Assembly (NCBI RefSeq): GCF_000297435.1
Contig: NZ_CAIP01000021.1
Span: 1-39,498 of the forward strand
Length of the DNA stretch: 39,498 nt
Origin: Microcystis sp. T1-4
Lineage (GTDB): Bacteria; Cyanobacteriota; Cyanobacteriia; Cyanobacteriales; Microcystaceae
Direction: 5' to 3'
Part shown: positions 24,784-31,359 of the stretch, piece by piece
How the letters are laid out: each line of letters opens with the position of its first letter
How positions within the stretch are numbered: position 1 is the first letter of the stretch
Notes under the pieces: model-generated
Databases searched by the model: none
What the model saw: only the letters and a program-made list of their open reading frames with translations
What the model was told of the DNA's origin: nothing
Translations under genes and position numbers: made by a program

Positions 24784-26682
24784 ATGAAAGATTTATTCCT
24801 TTACACCTGCTGGTTAATTCCCATTTATGGCTTAATTGGTTCGATTTTAACCCTACCTTGGTCTTTAGGCATTATTAGTCGGACCGGTCCGCGGCCGGCA
24901 GCTTATATTAACCTATTGATGACCGTCTTAGGGTTAATACACGGATCGATCGCTTTTAATCAAATTTGGCATCGAGAGACGATTAAACTGGCTTTTGAAT
25001 GGGTAAAAGTGGCCGATCTTAGTTTATCCCTTTCGATCGAACTTTCTCCCGTCAGTTTAGGGACGCTGGAAGTGATTACCCTCATCAGTCTCTTGGCCCA
25101 AATCTATGCCCTTGGCTACATGGAAAAGGATTGGTCTTTGGCGAGATTTTATGGCTTAATGGGCTTTTTTGAGGCAGCTTTAGGAGGAATTGCCCTGAGT
25201 GACTCCCTACTATTCAGTTACGCCTTCCTAGAGATGTTAACGGTCTCTACCTATCTCCTCGTCGGTTTTTGGTATGCCCAACCTTTGGTCGTAACCGCGG
25301 CCCGAGATGCCTTTTTAACCAAGCGCGTCGGCGATATTATTTTATTGATGGGGTTGGTGGCTCTGTCCAGTTACGGGGAGGGATTGAGTTTTTCTCAGTT
25401 AGAAAATTGGGCGGTAAATAACCCTGTACCGCCTCTGACGGCGACTTTATTAGGATTAGCCCTTATTGCCGGTCCAACGGGTAAATGCGCCCAATTTCCC
25501 CTGAATTTGTGGCTAGATGAGGCGATGGAGGGACCCAATCCAGCCGGAATCCTGCGGAACTCGATCGTGGTTTCGGCGGGGGCCTATGTTTTAATTAAGC
25601 TGCAGCCGGTATTTACCCTATCTCCGATCGCTGCTGATGTTTTAATAGTGTTGGGGACAATGACGGCAATTGGTACTTCTCTGATGGCCTTGTCCCAAAT
25701 TGATATTAAACGGGTTTTATGCCACTCCACCAGCGCCTATCTCGGTTTGGTCTTTATTGCGGTGGGATTAGGTCATGTGGATATCGCCTTACTAATTTTA
25801 TTCTCCCATGCGGTGGCAAAAGCCTTATTGTTTATGAGCGCAGGAGCCTTAATTCTCACCACCAGTAACCAAAATATCACGGAAATGGGGGGAATTTGGG
25901 CAAGAATGCCGGCTACAACCATGGCTTTTTTAGGAGGTTCCGCAGGGATGACGGTTTTAATGCCCCTAGGGATGTTTTGGACGTTAAAACGGTGGTTAAG
26001 TGGCGAATGGGCGATTCCTTGGTGGTTATTAGCGGTTTTAATCTTTGTTAATTGTCTTAGCATCGTCAATCTTACTCGGGTCTTTCGTTTAGTCTTTTTG
26101 GGACAAACCCAAAGTAAGACCCATCGCACCCCGGAAGTGGCCTGGCCGATGGCTTTGCCCATGGTATCGTTGATTTTAATCGTTTTATTGGCCCCGATTA
26201 TTCCCCTACGTTGGGATTTTTGGCTATCTTTCACCAATCCTCTCGTTAATAACCAGAGTTTTACTATTGTCTGGGGTTTTCCCTTACTGATAGCCTCTGG
26301 GGTAATTGGCCTAGTTATTGGGTTAATGGTAGAGTTAAGACGAGCTTGGGCGAGACCAACTGGGTTAATACTGCGATTCCTGCAAGATTTGTTCGCTTAT
26401 GACTTCTATCTCGATCGCATCTATCAGTTTACCGTGGTTTTAGCGGTGGGCAGCCTGTCAAAAATTACCGCTTGGCTCGATCGTTATATTATTGATGGTC
26501 TGGTTAATTTGGTCAGTTTAGCGACGATTTTTAGCGGCAGTGCCTTAAAGTATAATGTTTCTGGTCAATCACAGTTTTATGTTTTGACTATTCTTTTGGG
26601 AATAGGGGGATTAATCTGGCTCTTATTAAACGGTCAATGGTCACTGATAACTGATTATTGGTCATCCCTGTGGACTCATTGA
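24784..26682 (+). CDS. ndhF: NAD(P)H-quinone oxidoreductase subunit F, CO2-uptake type (NdhF3/NdhF4-like)
   Basis: A 632-aa proton-pumping antiporter-like subunit of NDH-1 with about 15 membrane helices. Family marks: LLAQIYALGYMEKDWSLARFYGLMGFFEA, TYLLVGFWYAQPLVVTAARDAFLTKRVGD, GPTGKCAQFPLNLWLDEAMEGPNPAGILRNS, and the pumping lysine region FSHAVAKALLFMSAGAL. RTGPRPAAYINLLMT near the N-terminus and the ...SVGD-less TKRVGD form point to the NdhF3/F4 branch that serves CO2-hydrating NDH-1 complexes; I lean to NdhF4. In Synechocystis ndhF4 is next to ndhD4, but here neither ndhD nor cupA/cupB follows. The last codons (SLITDYW) are written by a TCACTGATAACTGATTA sequence like the dispersed repeats. 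The start abuts an octamer array. Confidence 0.88.
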   Translation: MKDLFLYTCWLIPIYGLIGSILTLPWSLGIISRTGPRPAAYINLLMTVLGLIHGSIAFNQIWHRETIKLAFEWVKVADLSLSLSIELSPVSLGTLEVITLISLLAQIYALGYMEKDWSLARFYGLMGFFEAALGGIALSDSLLFSYAFLEMLTVSTYLLVGFWYAQPLVVTAARDAFLTKRVGDIILLMGLVALSSYGEGLSFSQLENWAVNNPVPPLTATLLGLALIAGPTGKCAQFPLNLWLDEAMEGPNPAGILRNSIVVSAGAYVLIKLQPVFTLSPIAADVLIVLGTMTAIGTSLMALSQIDIKRVLCHSTSAYLGLVFIAVGLGHVDIALLILFSHAVAKALLFMSAGALILTTSNQNITEMGGIWARMPATTMAFLGGSAGMTVLMPLGMFWTLKRWLSGEWAIPWWLLAVLIFVNCLSIVNLTRVFRLVFLGQTQSKTHRTPEVAWPMALPMVSLILIVLLAPIIPLRWDFWLSFTNPLVNNQSFTIVWGFPLLIASGVIGLVIGLMVELRRAWARPTGLILRFLQDLFAYDFYLDRIYQFTVVLAVGSLSKITAWLDRYIIDGLVNLVSLATIFSGSALKYNVSGQSQFYVLTILLGIGGLIWLLLNGQWSLITDYWSSLWTH

Positions 26683-26697
26683 ACCTCTGTGTATCGC

Positions 26698-26790
26698 TCC
26701 CTAGTCTTCCGGTCGCGGACTAGGGAAGAGGAAAGCAGCCTGGTGAATAGGCTCGACGGGGACAGACGGTTAAAATCGGTCTTAGCTTAA
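26698..26790 (+). ncRNA. Candidate structured RNA or ndhF 3' UTR
   Basis: Directly after ndhF there are two perfect stems: TCCCTAGTC-N11-GACTAGGGA (26698-26726) and AGCCT-N7-AGGCT (26737-26753), separated by the purine-rich run AGAGGAAAGC. A weak third pairing AGAC/GTCT lies at 26764-26782. No clear promoter or T-tract was found, so it could be a separate small RNA or the ndhF transcript end. It does not fit the SRP RNA or RNase P consensus. Confidence 0.35.
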
Positions 26791-26792
26791 AA

Positions 26793-26834
26793 CCCCACAC
26801 CCGGCCCCAGGAAAAACTTTTTCGGCAAGCCCTA
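26793..26834 (-). repeat. 42-bp dispersed repeat, left copy
   Basis: On the minus strand it starts TAGGGCTTGCCGAAAAAGTT and ends GGGTGTGGGG. It is an inverted partner of 27092-27133; the two enclose the tRNA-Thr gene. It ends only 7 bp before the tRNA -10 box. Confidence 0.85.
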
Positions 26835-26841
26835 TTTGTGT

Positions 26842-26847
26842 TATAAT
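26842..26847 (+). promoter_or_regulatory. tRNA-Thr -10 box (TATAAT)
   Basis: Consensus TATAAT, 15 bp before the mature tRNA 5' end. The expected -35 position falls inside the 42-bp repeat and has no good match to TTGACA. Confidence 0.6.
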
Positions 26848-26862
26848 AGGTTGGTCAAAAAT

Positions 26863-26934
26863 GCTGGTGTAGCTCAGTGGTAGAGCAGCTGATTTGTAAT
26901 CAGCCGGTCGCGGGTTCAAATCCCATCACCAGCT
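26863..26934 (+). tRNA. tRNA-Thr (anticodon UGU)
   Basis: A full cloverleaf: acceptor GCTGGTG pairs with CACCAGC, the D arm is GCTCAGTGGTAGAGC, the anticodon arm GCTGA-TTTGTAA-TCAGC has anticodon TGT, the short variable loop follows, and the T arm is GCGGG-TTCAAAT-CCC. The discriminator is T and no CCA is encoded. TGT reads ACA (and by wobble other ACN) threonine codons. Confidence 0.97.
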
Positions 26935-27091
26935 TTAATCTCTCACTCCTAATCGAAAGTCAGGAGAATCAAATAATAGTCGATTAAATGGTGTATTCAC
27001 AGATTTTAGACAATTTAATCCTTATTTTTGCCGTTTTTGAACCCTGAAAAATTAATTATGCAAGAGGTTCACTAAAGCTAATTGATATAAT

Positions 27092-27133
27092 TAGGGTTGA
27101 CCGAAAAAGTTTTTCTTGGGGGTAGGGTGTGGA
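27092..27133 (+). repeat. 42-bp dispersed repeat, right copy
   Basis: Starts TAGGGTTGACCGAAAAAGTT and ends TAGGGTGTGGAG. It is inverted relative to 26793-26834 and related to the copy at 39450. The intervening 27.0 kb region (26935-27091) has no gene. Confidence 0.85.
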
Positions 27134-27166
27134 GTGCCGGTAGCCGGTTACTGTTCACTGATAATA

Positions 27167-27430
27167 ATGAATACGGCCAATTTTATCCGACAAAGAGAGA
27201 TTTACAAAAACTGGCACAATTATCAATCCAGGTGTCAAATTTTGCGATCGCAACTTGGTTTTAATCAAGTGCCTTCCTCCCGTCCCCAAACCTGCATCGG
27301 TTGTCGTCACTACCACGGTCAGTCCTACGGTCAGAGTCGAGAAACCCGTCAGCGTCTAATTTGTGGATTTCATCCCTCCGGTTGGAATCAAGAGGAAAAT
27401 TGCCCCGATTGGCAAACCGAAGACCCCTAA
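27167..27430 (+). CDS. Small four-cysteine protein (87 aa), hypothetical
   Basis: I do not recognise a named family. The likely start is the ATG at 27167 (MNTANFIRQREIYKNW); an earlier TTG at 27116 would lie inside the dispersed repeat. Four cysteines occur as CIGCRHYHG, then RLICGFHPSGW, then ENCPDWQ, with nearby histidines, a pattern suited to a small zinc or iron-sulfur site. The motif CxxCxHYHG with LICGFHPSG and CPDW is like a group of short conserved cyanobacterial proteins. Its leader carries TTACTGTTCACTGATAATA, the tail of the two-part repeat. The InrS-type regulator begins 90 bp downstream, but a shared function is only a guess. Confidence 0.65.
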   Translation: MNTANFIRQREIYKNWHNYQSRCQILRSQLGFNQVPSSRPQTCIGCRHYHGQSYGQSRETRQRLICGFHPSGWNQEENCPDWQTEDP

Positions 27431-27520
27431 ACGGAAATTCAAACCAGACAAAATCATCCTAGGGACTGGGGTTCGCAACTGTGGCACACTAGAGAGTAGA
27501 ACTGAATTGACGGTAAGCCC

Positions 27521-27874
27521 TTGACTAATCAAATTACCCCTTTCGACCCCCTTCACAACCACGACGAGACGGGCCATGACCACGAGTCAAAAGGGACCCC
27601 CCACGTCCATAGCGAAGCTTCCCTGAAGCAAATTATTAACCGTCTCTCGCGGATCGAAGGACATATTCGCGGCATCAAGACGATGGTATCGGAAAATCGT
27701 CCCTGTCCCGAAGTTTTGATGCAAATTGCCGCTATTCGCGGAGCGACTGATCGCGTCGCCAGAATGATCCTTGACGAACATCTGAGCGAATGTATTGCCC
27801 GGGCTGCCCAGGAAGGTAGTATCGAGACAGAAATTGAAGAATTAAAGGCCGCCTTGGATCGCTTTTTACCCTAG
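27521..27874 (+). CDS. inrS: CsoR/RcnR-family metal sensor, InrS-like nickel repressor
   Basis: A 117-aa all-helical DUF156 repressor. The N-terminal 30 residues are His-rich (HNHDETGHDHESKG, then HVHSE). The core is INRLSRIEGHIRGIKTMVSE, NRPCPEVLMQIAAIRGATDRVARMILDEHLSECI. C62, H87 and C91 have the same spacing as C53, H78 and C82 of the Synechocystis nickel sensor InrS, and H30 sits where its H21 would be, so the nickel site looks intact. This family releases DNA on metal binding; InrS controls the exporter NrsD, which is not in this window. The start is TTG; no in-frame ATG lies before the conserved core. Confidence 0.85.
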   Translation: MTNQITPFDPLHNHDETGHDHESKGTPHVHSEASLKQIINRLSRIEGHIRGIKTMVSENRPCPEVLMQIAAIRGATDRVARMILDEHLSECIARAAQEGSIETEIEELKAALDRFLP

Positions 27875-27878
27875 ATTG

Positions 27879-27887
27879 TGCTATAAT
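27879..27887 (+). promoter_or_regulatory. rpsU extended -10 promoter (TGCTATAAT)
   Basis: TGCTATAAT fits an extended -10 element just after the InrS stop codon and 54 bp before the rpsU ATG. No matching -35 is needed for such promoters. Confidence 0.55.
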
Positions 27888-27940
27888 GAGAAGTTGGCAT
27901 TTTTTAGGCAGAGAGCGATTACAGGAGGTGAATTAGGTTA

Positions 27941-28123
27941 ATGACCCAAGTGGTAGTTGGTCAGAACGAGGCGATCGAATCGGCCCTGCGTCGTTTTAAG
28001 CGACAGGTAGCGAAAGCGGGAATTTATGCGGATATCAAAAAGCATCAATTTTTTGAAACCCCTCAAGAAAAGAGAAAGCGTAAAGCAGTAGCCCGGAGAC
28101 GACAAAGAACCCGTCGTCGTTAA
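27941..28123 (+). CDS. rpsU: 30S ribosomal protein S21 (bS21)
   Basis: Small-subunit protein that assists mRNA binding; 60 aa and highly basic. QVVVGQNEAIESALRRFKRQVAKAGI and the Arg-rich end KRKRKAVARRRQRTRRR are typical of bS21. A full AGGAGGTG Shine-Dalgarno (27923-27930) lies 10 nt before the ATG, the strongest in the window, and an extended -10 promoter lies upstream. A terminator follows, so this is a single-gene transcript. Confidence 0.96.
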   Translation: MTQVVVGQNEAIESALRRFKRQVAKAGIYADIKKHQFFETPQEKRKRKAVARRRQRTRRR

Positions 28124-28130
28124 AATTCCC

Positions 28131-28174
28131 CAAGTCAGAAGTCGCTCGAAAGCTTCTGGCTTGCTTTTATTTTA
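28131..28174 (+). terminator. Rho-independent terminator of rpsU
   Basis: CAAGTCAGAAG (28131-28141) pairs with CTTCTGGCTTG (28153-28163) with one wobble, followed by CTTTTATTTT. Confidence 0.85.
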
Positions 28175-28263
28175 ACCTCTGTTTTGGGGGTTGGGAAGCG
28201 GGAAGTGGGGAGAAAAAAGCTGATAAGATAAAGTTTAGCCCTCGATCGAGTTCTAGTGTTTTC

Positions 28264-28917
28264 ATGGTTTTACAACTGCGCGTCTACGTTCCCGAACATC
28301 CTCTGGTTAAGCACTGGTTAGCGATCGCACGCGATCAAAATACCCCCTCGGTACTGTTTAAAACAGCGATGACGGAACTAGGGCGCTGGTTAACCTACGA
28401 AGCGGCGCGGCAATGGTTGCCGACCCTGGAAACTAGCGTTAAAACCCCTCTAGCGGAATGTCCGGCTACTTTTATCGATCCTAGCGTACCGATCGCCGTA
28501 GTTCCGATTTTACGGGCAGGATTAGCCCTGTTGGAAGGGGCCCAAAGCCTTTTACCCCTAGCTAGAACCTATCACCTCGGTTTAGCCAGAAATGAGGAAA
28601 CCCTAGAGGCAAGTTGTTATTTAAATAAATTACCGGCCAGTTTTGATCCGGCCACGAGAGTGTTAATTCTGGAACCGATGTTAGCCACGGGGGGATCAAT
28701 TTCAACGGCAATGGCAGAAGTTACCGCCAGAGGCGTTGATCCTGACCTGATTCGCGTGATTTCCGTGGTGGCTGCCCCGCCGGCTTTACAGAAATTGAGT
28801 CAAAATTATCCCAGCTTGAACATCTATACGGCTATTATCGATGAAGGATTAAATAGCCGCGGTTACATCGTGCCGGGGTTGGGCGATGCCGGCGATCGAG
28901 CTTTTGGAACCTATTAG
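28264..28917 (+). CDS. upp: Uracil phosphoribosyltransferase
   Basis: Pyrimidine salvage enzyme making UMP from uracil and PRPP; 217 aa. The PRPP-binding loop is LILEPMLATGGSISTAM (the family form is D-P-M-L-A-T-G-G-S, here with Glu in place of Asp). PILRAGLALLEGAQSLLP and the C-terminal uracil site GYIVPGLGDAGDRAFGTY are typical. The glycine-zipper gene follows 14 bp downstream, so the two are likely cotranscribed. Confidence 0.94.
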   Translation: MVLQLRVYVPEHPLVKHWLAIARDQNTPSVLFKTAMTELGRWLTYEAARQWLPTLETSVKTPLAECPATFIDPSVPIAVVPILRAGLALLEGAQSLLPLARTYHLGLARNEETLEASCYLNKLPASFDPATRVLILEPMLATGGSISTAMAEVTARGVDPDLIRVISVVAAPPALQKLSQNYPSLNIYTAIIDEGLNSRGYIVPGLGDAGDRAFGTY

Positions 28918-28931
28918 GAGAAAAAGGGATT

Positions 28932-29219
28932 ATGAGTCAGCGAGATGGGTTTGCGGGCGGTTTTTTAGCTGGTGCGATTGTCGGTGGTTTAGTGGGCGGT
29001 GTTTTGGGGACAGTGTTGGCTAATCGCGGCCGCCGCGGTTTAGTAGCTGTTGACAATCAGTCTTTTTTAGAGGAGATCCGCAATGGGCGCTTGACTCCAG
29101 AGGAAGGCATGGAAATGGCCCGCCGCAGTTTAGAAGATAAAATTGCCCAGTTAAATCTAGCGATCGATGATGTGCGTCAACAGTTAGGATCGGTACAGGA
29201 AAACGGCAGCGATCATTAA
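28932..29219 (+). CDS. Small glycine-zipper membrane protein (95 aa)
   Basis: No named family recognised; it resembles short YtxH-like cyanobacterial proteins. The N-terminal segment GFAGGFLAGAIVGGLVGGVLGTVLA (residues 6-30) is a glycine-zipper transmembrane helix with GxxxG spacing. It is followed by a basic patch NRGRRG and a C-terminal amphipathic helix (RLTPEEGMEMARRSLEDKIAQLNLAIDDVRQQLG) likely to form a coiled coil. It would anchor in a membrane with the helix in the cytoplasm. It shares a probable transcript with upp. Confidence 0.7.
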   Translation: MSQRDGFAGGFLAGAIVGGLVGGVLGTVLANRGRRGLVAVDNQSFLEEIRNGRLTPEEGMEMARRSLEDKIAQLNLAIDDVRQQLGSVQENGSDH

Positions 29220-29364
29220 AATTGGGCTGGCTGAATCAATCTAAAAACCTTTTTGGATAAGCTATGCCCGCACATTTAAATTGCTTGTGGAGATGAGGCA
29301 AAAAGCAAGGCACAAGATTCTCCGTTAGAATTAGCAGTAATCAAACACCACGCTTGTCGGAGCT

Positions 29365-30240
29365 ATGGTTAACCTCACCTATAACAAAAATTGCCCTCTT
29401 CCCAGTGCCGAAGAATTACCCTCTTCCGACGAAACTCCAGTGGACAATCAGTTACAAAATGATATTCCCAACCTACTGCTAAGTTTATTAGCCTTGATTT
29501 GGACCGGTCGAGATGATTGGTATTTTGGGGTAGATATGGCTGTCTATTATAATCCAGAGGAATCAGCTTTTGTTCCCGATGGTTTCTTAGCGGTTGGAGT
29601 CAACCATGATACGGGAGAAAGAGGTCGGTTAAGCTATGTTTTGTGGGGAGAAAAGTACATCTTGCCGATTTTGTTTTTAGAGGTGGTTTCCGAGAAATAT
29701 AATAGTGAATATGAGGAAAAATTCTTAAATTACCAAACCCTGGGCATTCTGTATTATGTAATTTACAATCCTTTGAGTGGGAGAAGAGGAAGATTTAAAA
29801 ACCGACAAAGATTAGAGGTATATAAATTAATCTCAGGGAAATATGAGCTTCTAGAAAGTGAGAATAATCGAGTTTGGTTGCCTGAAATTGGCTTGGCGCT
29901 GGGTTATGAGAAAGGAGAACATATTGCTTGGTATCGGGAATGGTTATACTGGTATGACCAGTCAGGAAATCGCTATCTAACGGCTGAGGAAAGAGCGATG
30001 AACGCAGAGGCGATCGCTGCTCAAGAACGTTTGGCTAAACAAGAGGCTGAAGCGATCGCTGCTCAAGAACGTTTGGCTAAACAAGAGGCTGAAGCGATCG
30101 CTGCTCAAGAACGTCTGGCTAAACAAGAGGCTGAAGCGATCGCTGCTCAAGAACGTCTGGCTAAACAAGAGGCTGAACAAAAAGCCATCCGGCTGGCTGA
30201 AAGGCTCAGAGCGCTTGGAATTAACCCCGATGAAATGTAG
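29365..30240 (+). CDS. Uma2-family (DUF820) nuclease-fold protein with 14-aa repeats
   Basis: A 291-aa protein of the Uma2/DUF820 family, a PD-(D/E)xK-type fold very abundant in cyanobacteria and mostly of unknown biological role. Candidate catalytic residues are Asp in FVPDGFLAVGV (near 72), Glu in LFLEVVSEKY (near 105) and Lys in EEKFLNYQTLGILYYVIYNP. The C-terminal 80 residues are a helical tail with four tandem copies of AIAAQERLAKQEAE (42 bp each), and every DNA unit contains the HIP1 octamer GCGATCGC (30010, 30052, 30094, 30136). The tail should form a charged coiled coil and could change length by repeat slippage. The repeat and HIP1 look like recent amplification. It is followed by a convergent PEP-CTERM gene. 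Confidence 0.88.
   Translation: MVNLTYNKNCPLPSAEELPSSDETPVDNQLQNDIPNLLLSLLALIWTGRDDWYFGVDMAVYYNPEESAFVPDGFLAVGVNHDTGERGRLSYVLWGEKYILPILFLEVVSEKYNSEYEEKFLNYQTLGILYYVIYNPLSGRRGRFKNRQRLEVYKLISGKYELLESENNRVWLPEIGLALGYEKGEHIAWYREWLYWYDQSGNRYLTAEERAMNAEAIAAQERLAKQEAEAIAAQERLAKQEAEAIAAQERLAKQEAEAIAAQERLAKQEAEQKAIRLAERLRALGINPDEM
30004..30171 (+). repeat. In-gene 42-bp tandem repeat (four copies) with HIP1
   Basis: Each unit has GCGATCGC, then CTCAAGAACGT, then TGGCTAAACAAGAGGCTGA; the copies differ at one base (TTTGG/TCTGG). The unit is 14 codons, so copy-number changes keep the frame. Confidence 0.95.
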
Positions 30241-30324
30241 GCTCTGACTTCTCCAAGGTATAAGCGCCAGTGCTTCTCTAATTTCCCTGGCCGTGCCTTG
30301 GATTACTGTTGCTTGTGTAGTCAT
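30241..30324 (-). pseudogene. Possible 5' remnant of a small gene
   Basis: On the minus strand MTTQATVIQGTAREIREAL and then LIPW look like the N-terminus of a short Microcystis antitoxin-like or DUF-type protein, but the homology-like part ends after about 25 codons where the Uma2 stop region begins. I infer a truncated gene fragment; this is weak. Confidence 0.25.
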
Positions 30325-30390
30325 GATTTTTTATCATTCTAGGGCGAATCCTAGCATAATTCGTGACTGAGATGCTACTCATAACCCCCC

Positions 30391-30424
30391 AAAAAAGAGA
30401 GAGGAAACCCGCGTCTCCTCTCCC
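30391..30424 (-). terminator. Terminator of PEP-CTERM gene A
   Basis: On the minus strand GAGAGGAGACGC and the matching TCCTCTCTC form a stem followed by TTTTTT. An almost identical copy lies at 32281-32314 behind gene B. Confidence 0.7.
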
Positions 30425-30433
30425 TTGTAGGCA

Positions 30434-31099
30434 TTATTTCCTCGCTTTGCGGACAGCACCCCCTAGCATTAAACCGCCCAGGGTGATATAACCAAGAAGG
30501 CTAGAGGGTTCGGGAACAGGAGTCGCATTAAGTGTAACGTTATCGAAAACTAATTGTGTCCCCCCATTATTCGGACGGTCAATAGAGATGCGAATTCCCG
30601 CACCCTGATCGGCAATCCCCGCCAGATAAGAAGTGTTGAACGATAAGAACACTCCTCTTGACGAAAAGGAACTCTGATTGAATGTAAAACTTGACAAAAC
30701 GGTATTATTATCACTCCGGCGAAGCGAAATTGTACTGTTCGGCAAGGTCAAGTTGCCCGGTTCATCTAGACGAATACCTGCAAATAAATTGAGCGTGTAT
30801 CGAGTTCCGGCTTGATAAGTGGCGGCTACATCTTGACGGATCGATCCACCATTGAAAGCAATAAGAGCCGCCTGCGAACCGTCGGGTACTCCGCTTGGAA
30901 ATTGAGTCGCATTGAATGGCTGAACCCCCGCATTGCCACTACTCACAGTCCAACCGGTAATAACTGGTGAAAAATTAGGGTTTGATGGTGTCTCGAAGGA
31001 AAAATTATTGACAGTCACGCTTGCAGCCTGTGCCGCACCAGTTCCCAGAGTAGCCAGGGCAACCCCGACGGATAGAATGCCGAGTTGTTTTATTTTCAT
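30434..31099 (-). CDS. PEP-CTERM surface protein A (221 aa)
   Basis: A secreted protein with an N-terminal signal peptide (MKIKQLGILSVGVALATLG, then TGAAQA, about residues 1-25) and a C-terminal PEP-CTERM sorting tag: VPEPSSLLGYITLGGLMLGG followed by the basic AVRKARK. The exosortase EpsH/Exosortase-type pathway should cleave this tag, so the protein likely ends in the envelope or extracellular matrix. The middle (NFSFETPS, ITGWTVSSGNAGVQ, LVFDNVTLNATP) resembles DUF642/galactose-binding-like beta sandwiches common in such proteins. Its signal peptide, tag and flanks are nearly the same as those of protein B at 32323, while the middle is unrelated. No exosortase gene is in the window. Confidence 0.87.
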   Translation of the reverse strand: MKIKQLGILSVGVALATLGTGAAQAASVTVNNFSFETPSNPNFSPVITGWTVSSGNAGVQPFNATQFPSGVPDGSQAALIAFNGGSIRQDVAATYQAGTRYTLNLFAGIRLDEPGNLTLPNSTISLRRSDNNTVLSSFTFNQSSFSSRGVFLSFNTSYLAGIADQGAGIRISIDRPNNGGTQLVFDNVTLNATPVPEPSSLLGYITLGGLMLGGAVRKARK

Positions 31100-31221
31100 G
31101 AAAAAGGGTTAATGGTAAATGGTTTAAGTGCGCGACATTTCGATTCGGGTTAAGCAATAGGGCAACCCAAAACAATGACCAGCGAATGCTCAAAGACAAA
31201 ATACACACCTTCCCCCCCCGC

Positions 31222-31241
31222 ATTGTATCAAAAGCTACAAT
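31222..31241. promoter_or_regulatory. Conserved inverted repeat ATTGTA-N8-TACAAT (copy A)
   Basis: Upstream of PEP-CTERM gene A. The same arms recur at 33186-33205 before gene B, with one base changed in the spacer. TACAAT on the minus strand could also serve as a -10 box. Confidence 0.5.
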
Positions 31242-31323
31242 TTAATAAATATTTACATTCCTCTCCCCCAGGGCTGACGCCGCTACAGTAATCACAGTTA
31301 CAATGTTTGAGAGGTCTGAGTGG

Positions 31324-31358
31324 TAACTGATAACTGATAACTGATAACTGATAACTGA
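31324..31358 (+). repeat. CTGATAA heptamer array before Uma2 gene B
   Basis: Five copies of TAACTGA run to within one base of the ATG at 31360; no Shine-Dalgarno is present. Confidence 0.93.
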
Positions 31359-31359
31359 A

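Noticed and set aside
25773..26237. 154-codon open frame on the minus strand
   Set aside because: It lies fully inside ndhF, has no Shine-Dalgarno, and its basic, repetitive translation reflects the codon pattern of the membrane protein on the other strand.
26698..26790. SRP RNA or RNase P RNA
   Set aside because: AGAGGAAAGCAGCC recalls pieces of both, but the GGAA-capped helix of SRP RNA and the GAAAGTCC core of RNase P RNA are missing.
27116..27166. TTG start for the four-cysteine protein
   Set aside because: It would translate the dispersed repeat and the TTCACTGA tail; the ATG at 27167 is simpler.
29977..30324. Minus-strand open frame with FSQTFLSSDRFSLL repeats
   Set aside because: The repeats are the antisense reading of the 42-bp Uma2 repeat; only the first 25 codons (30241-30324) resemble a gene start.
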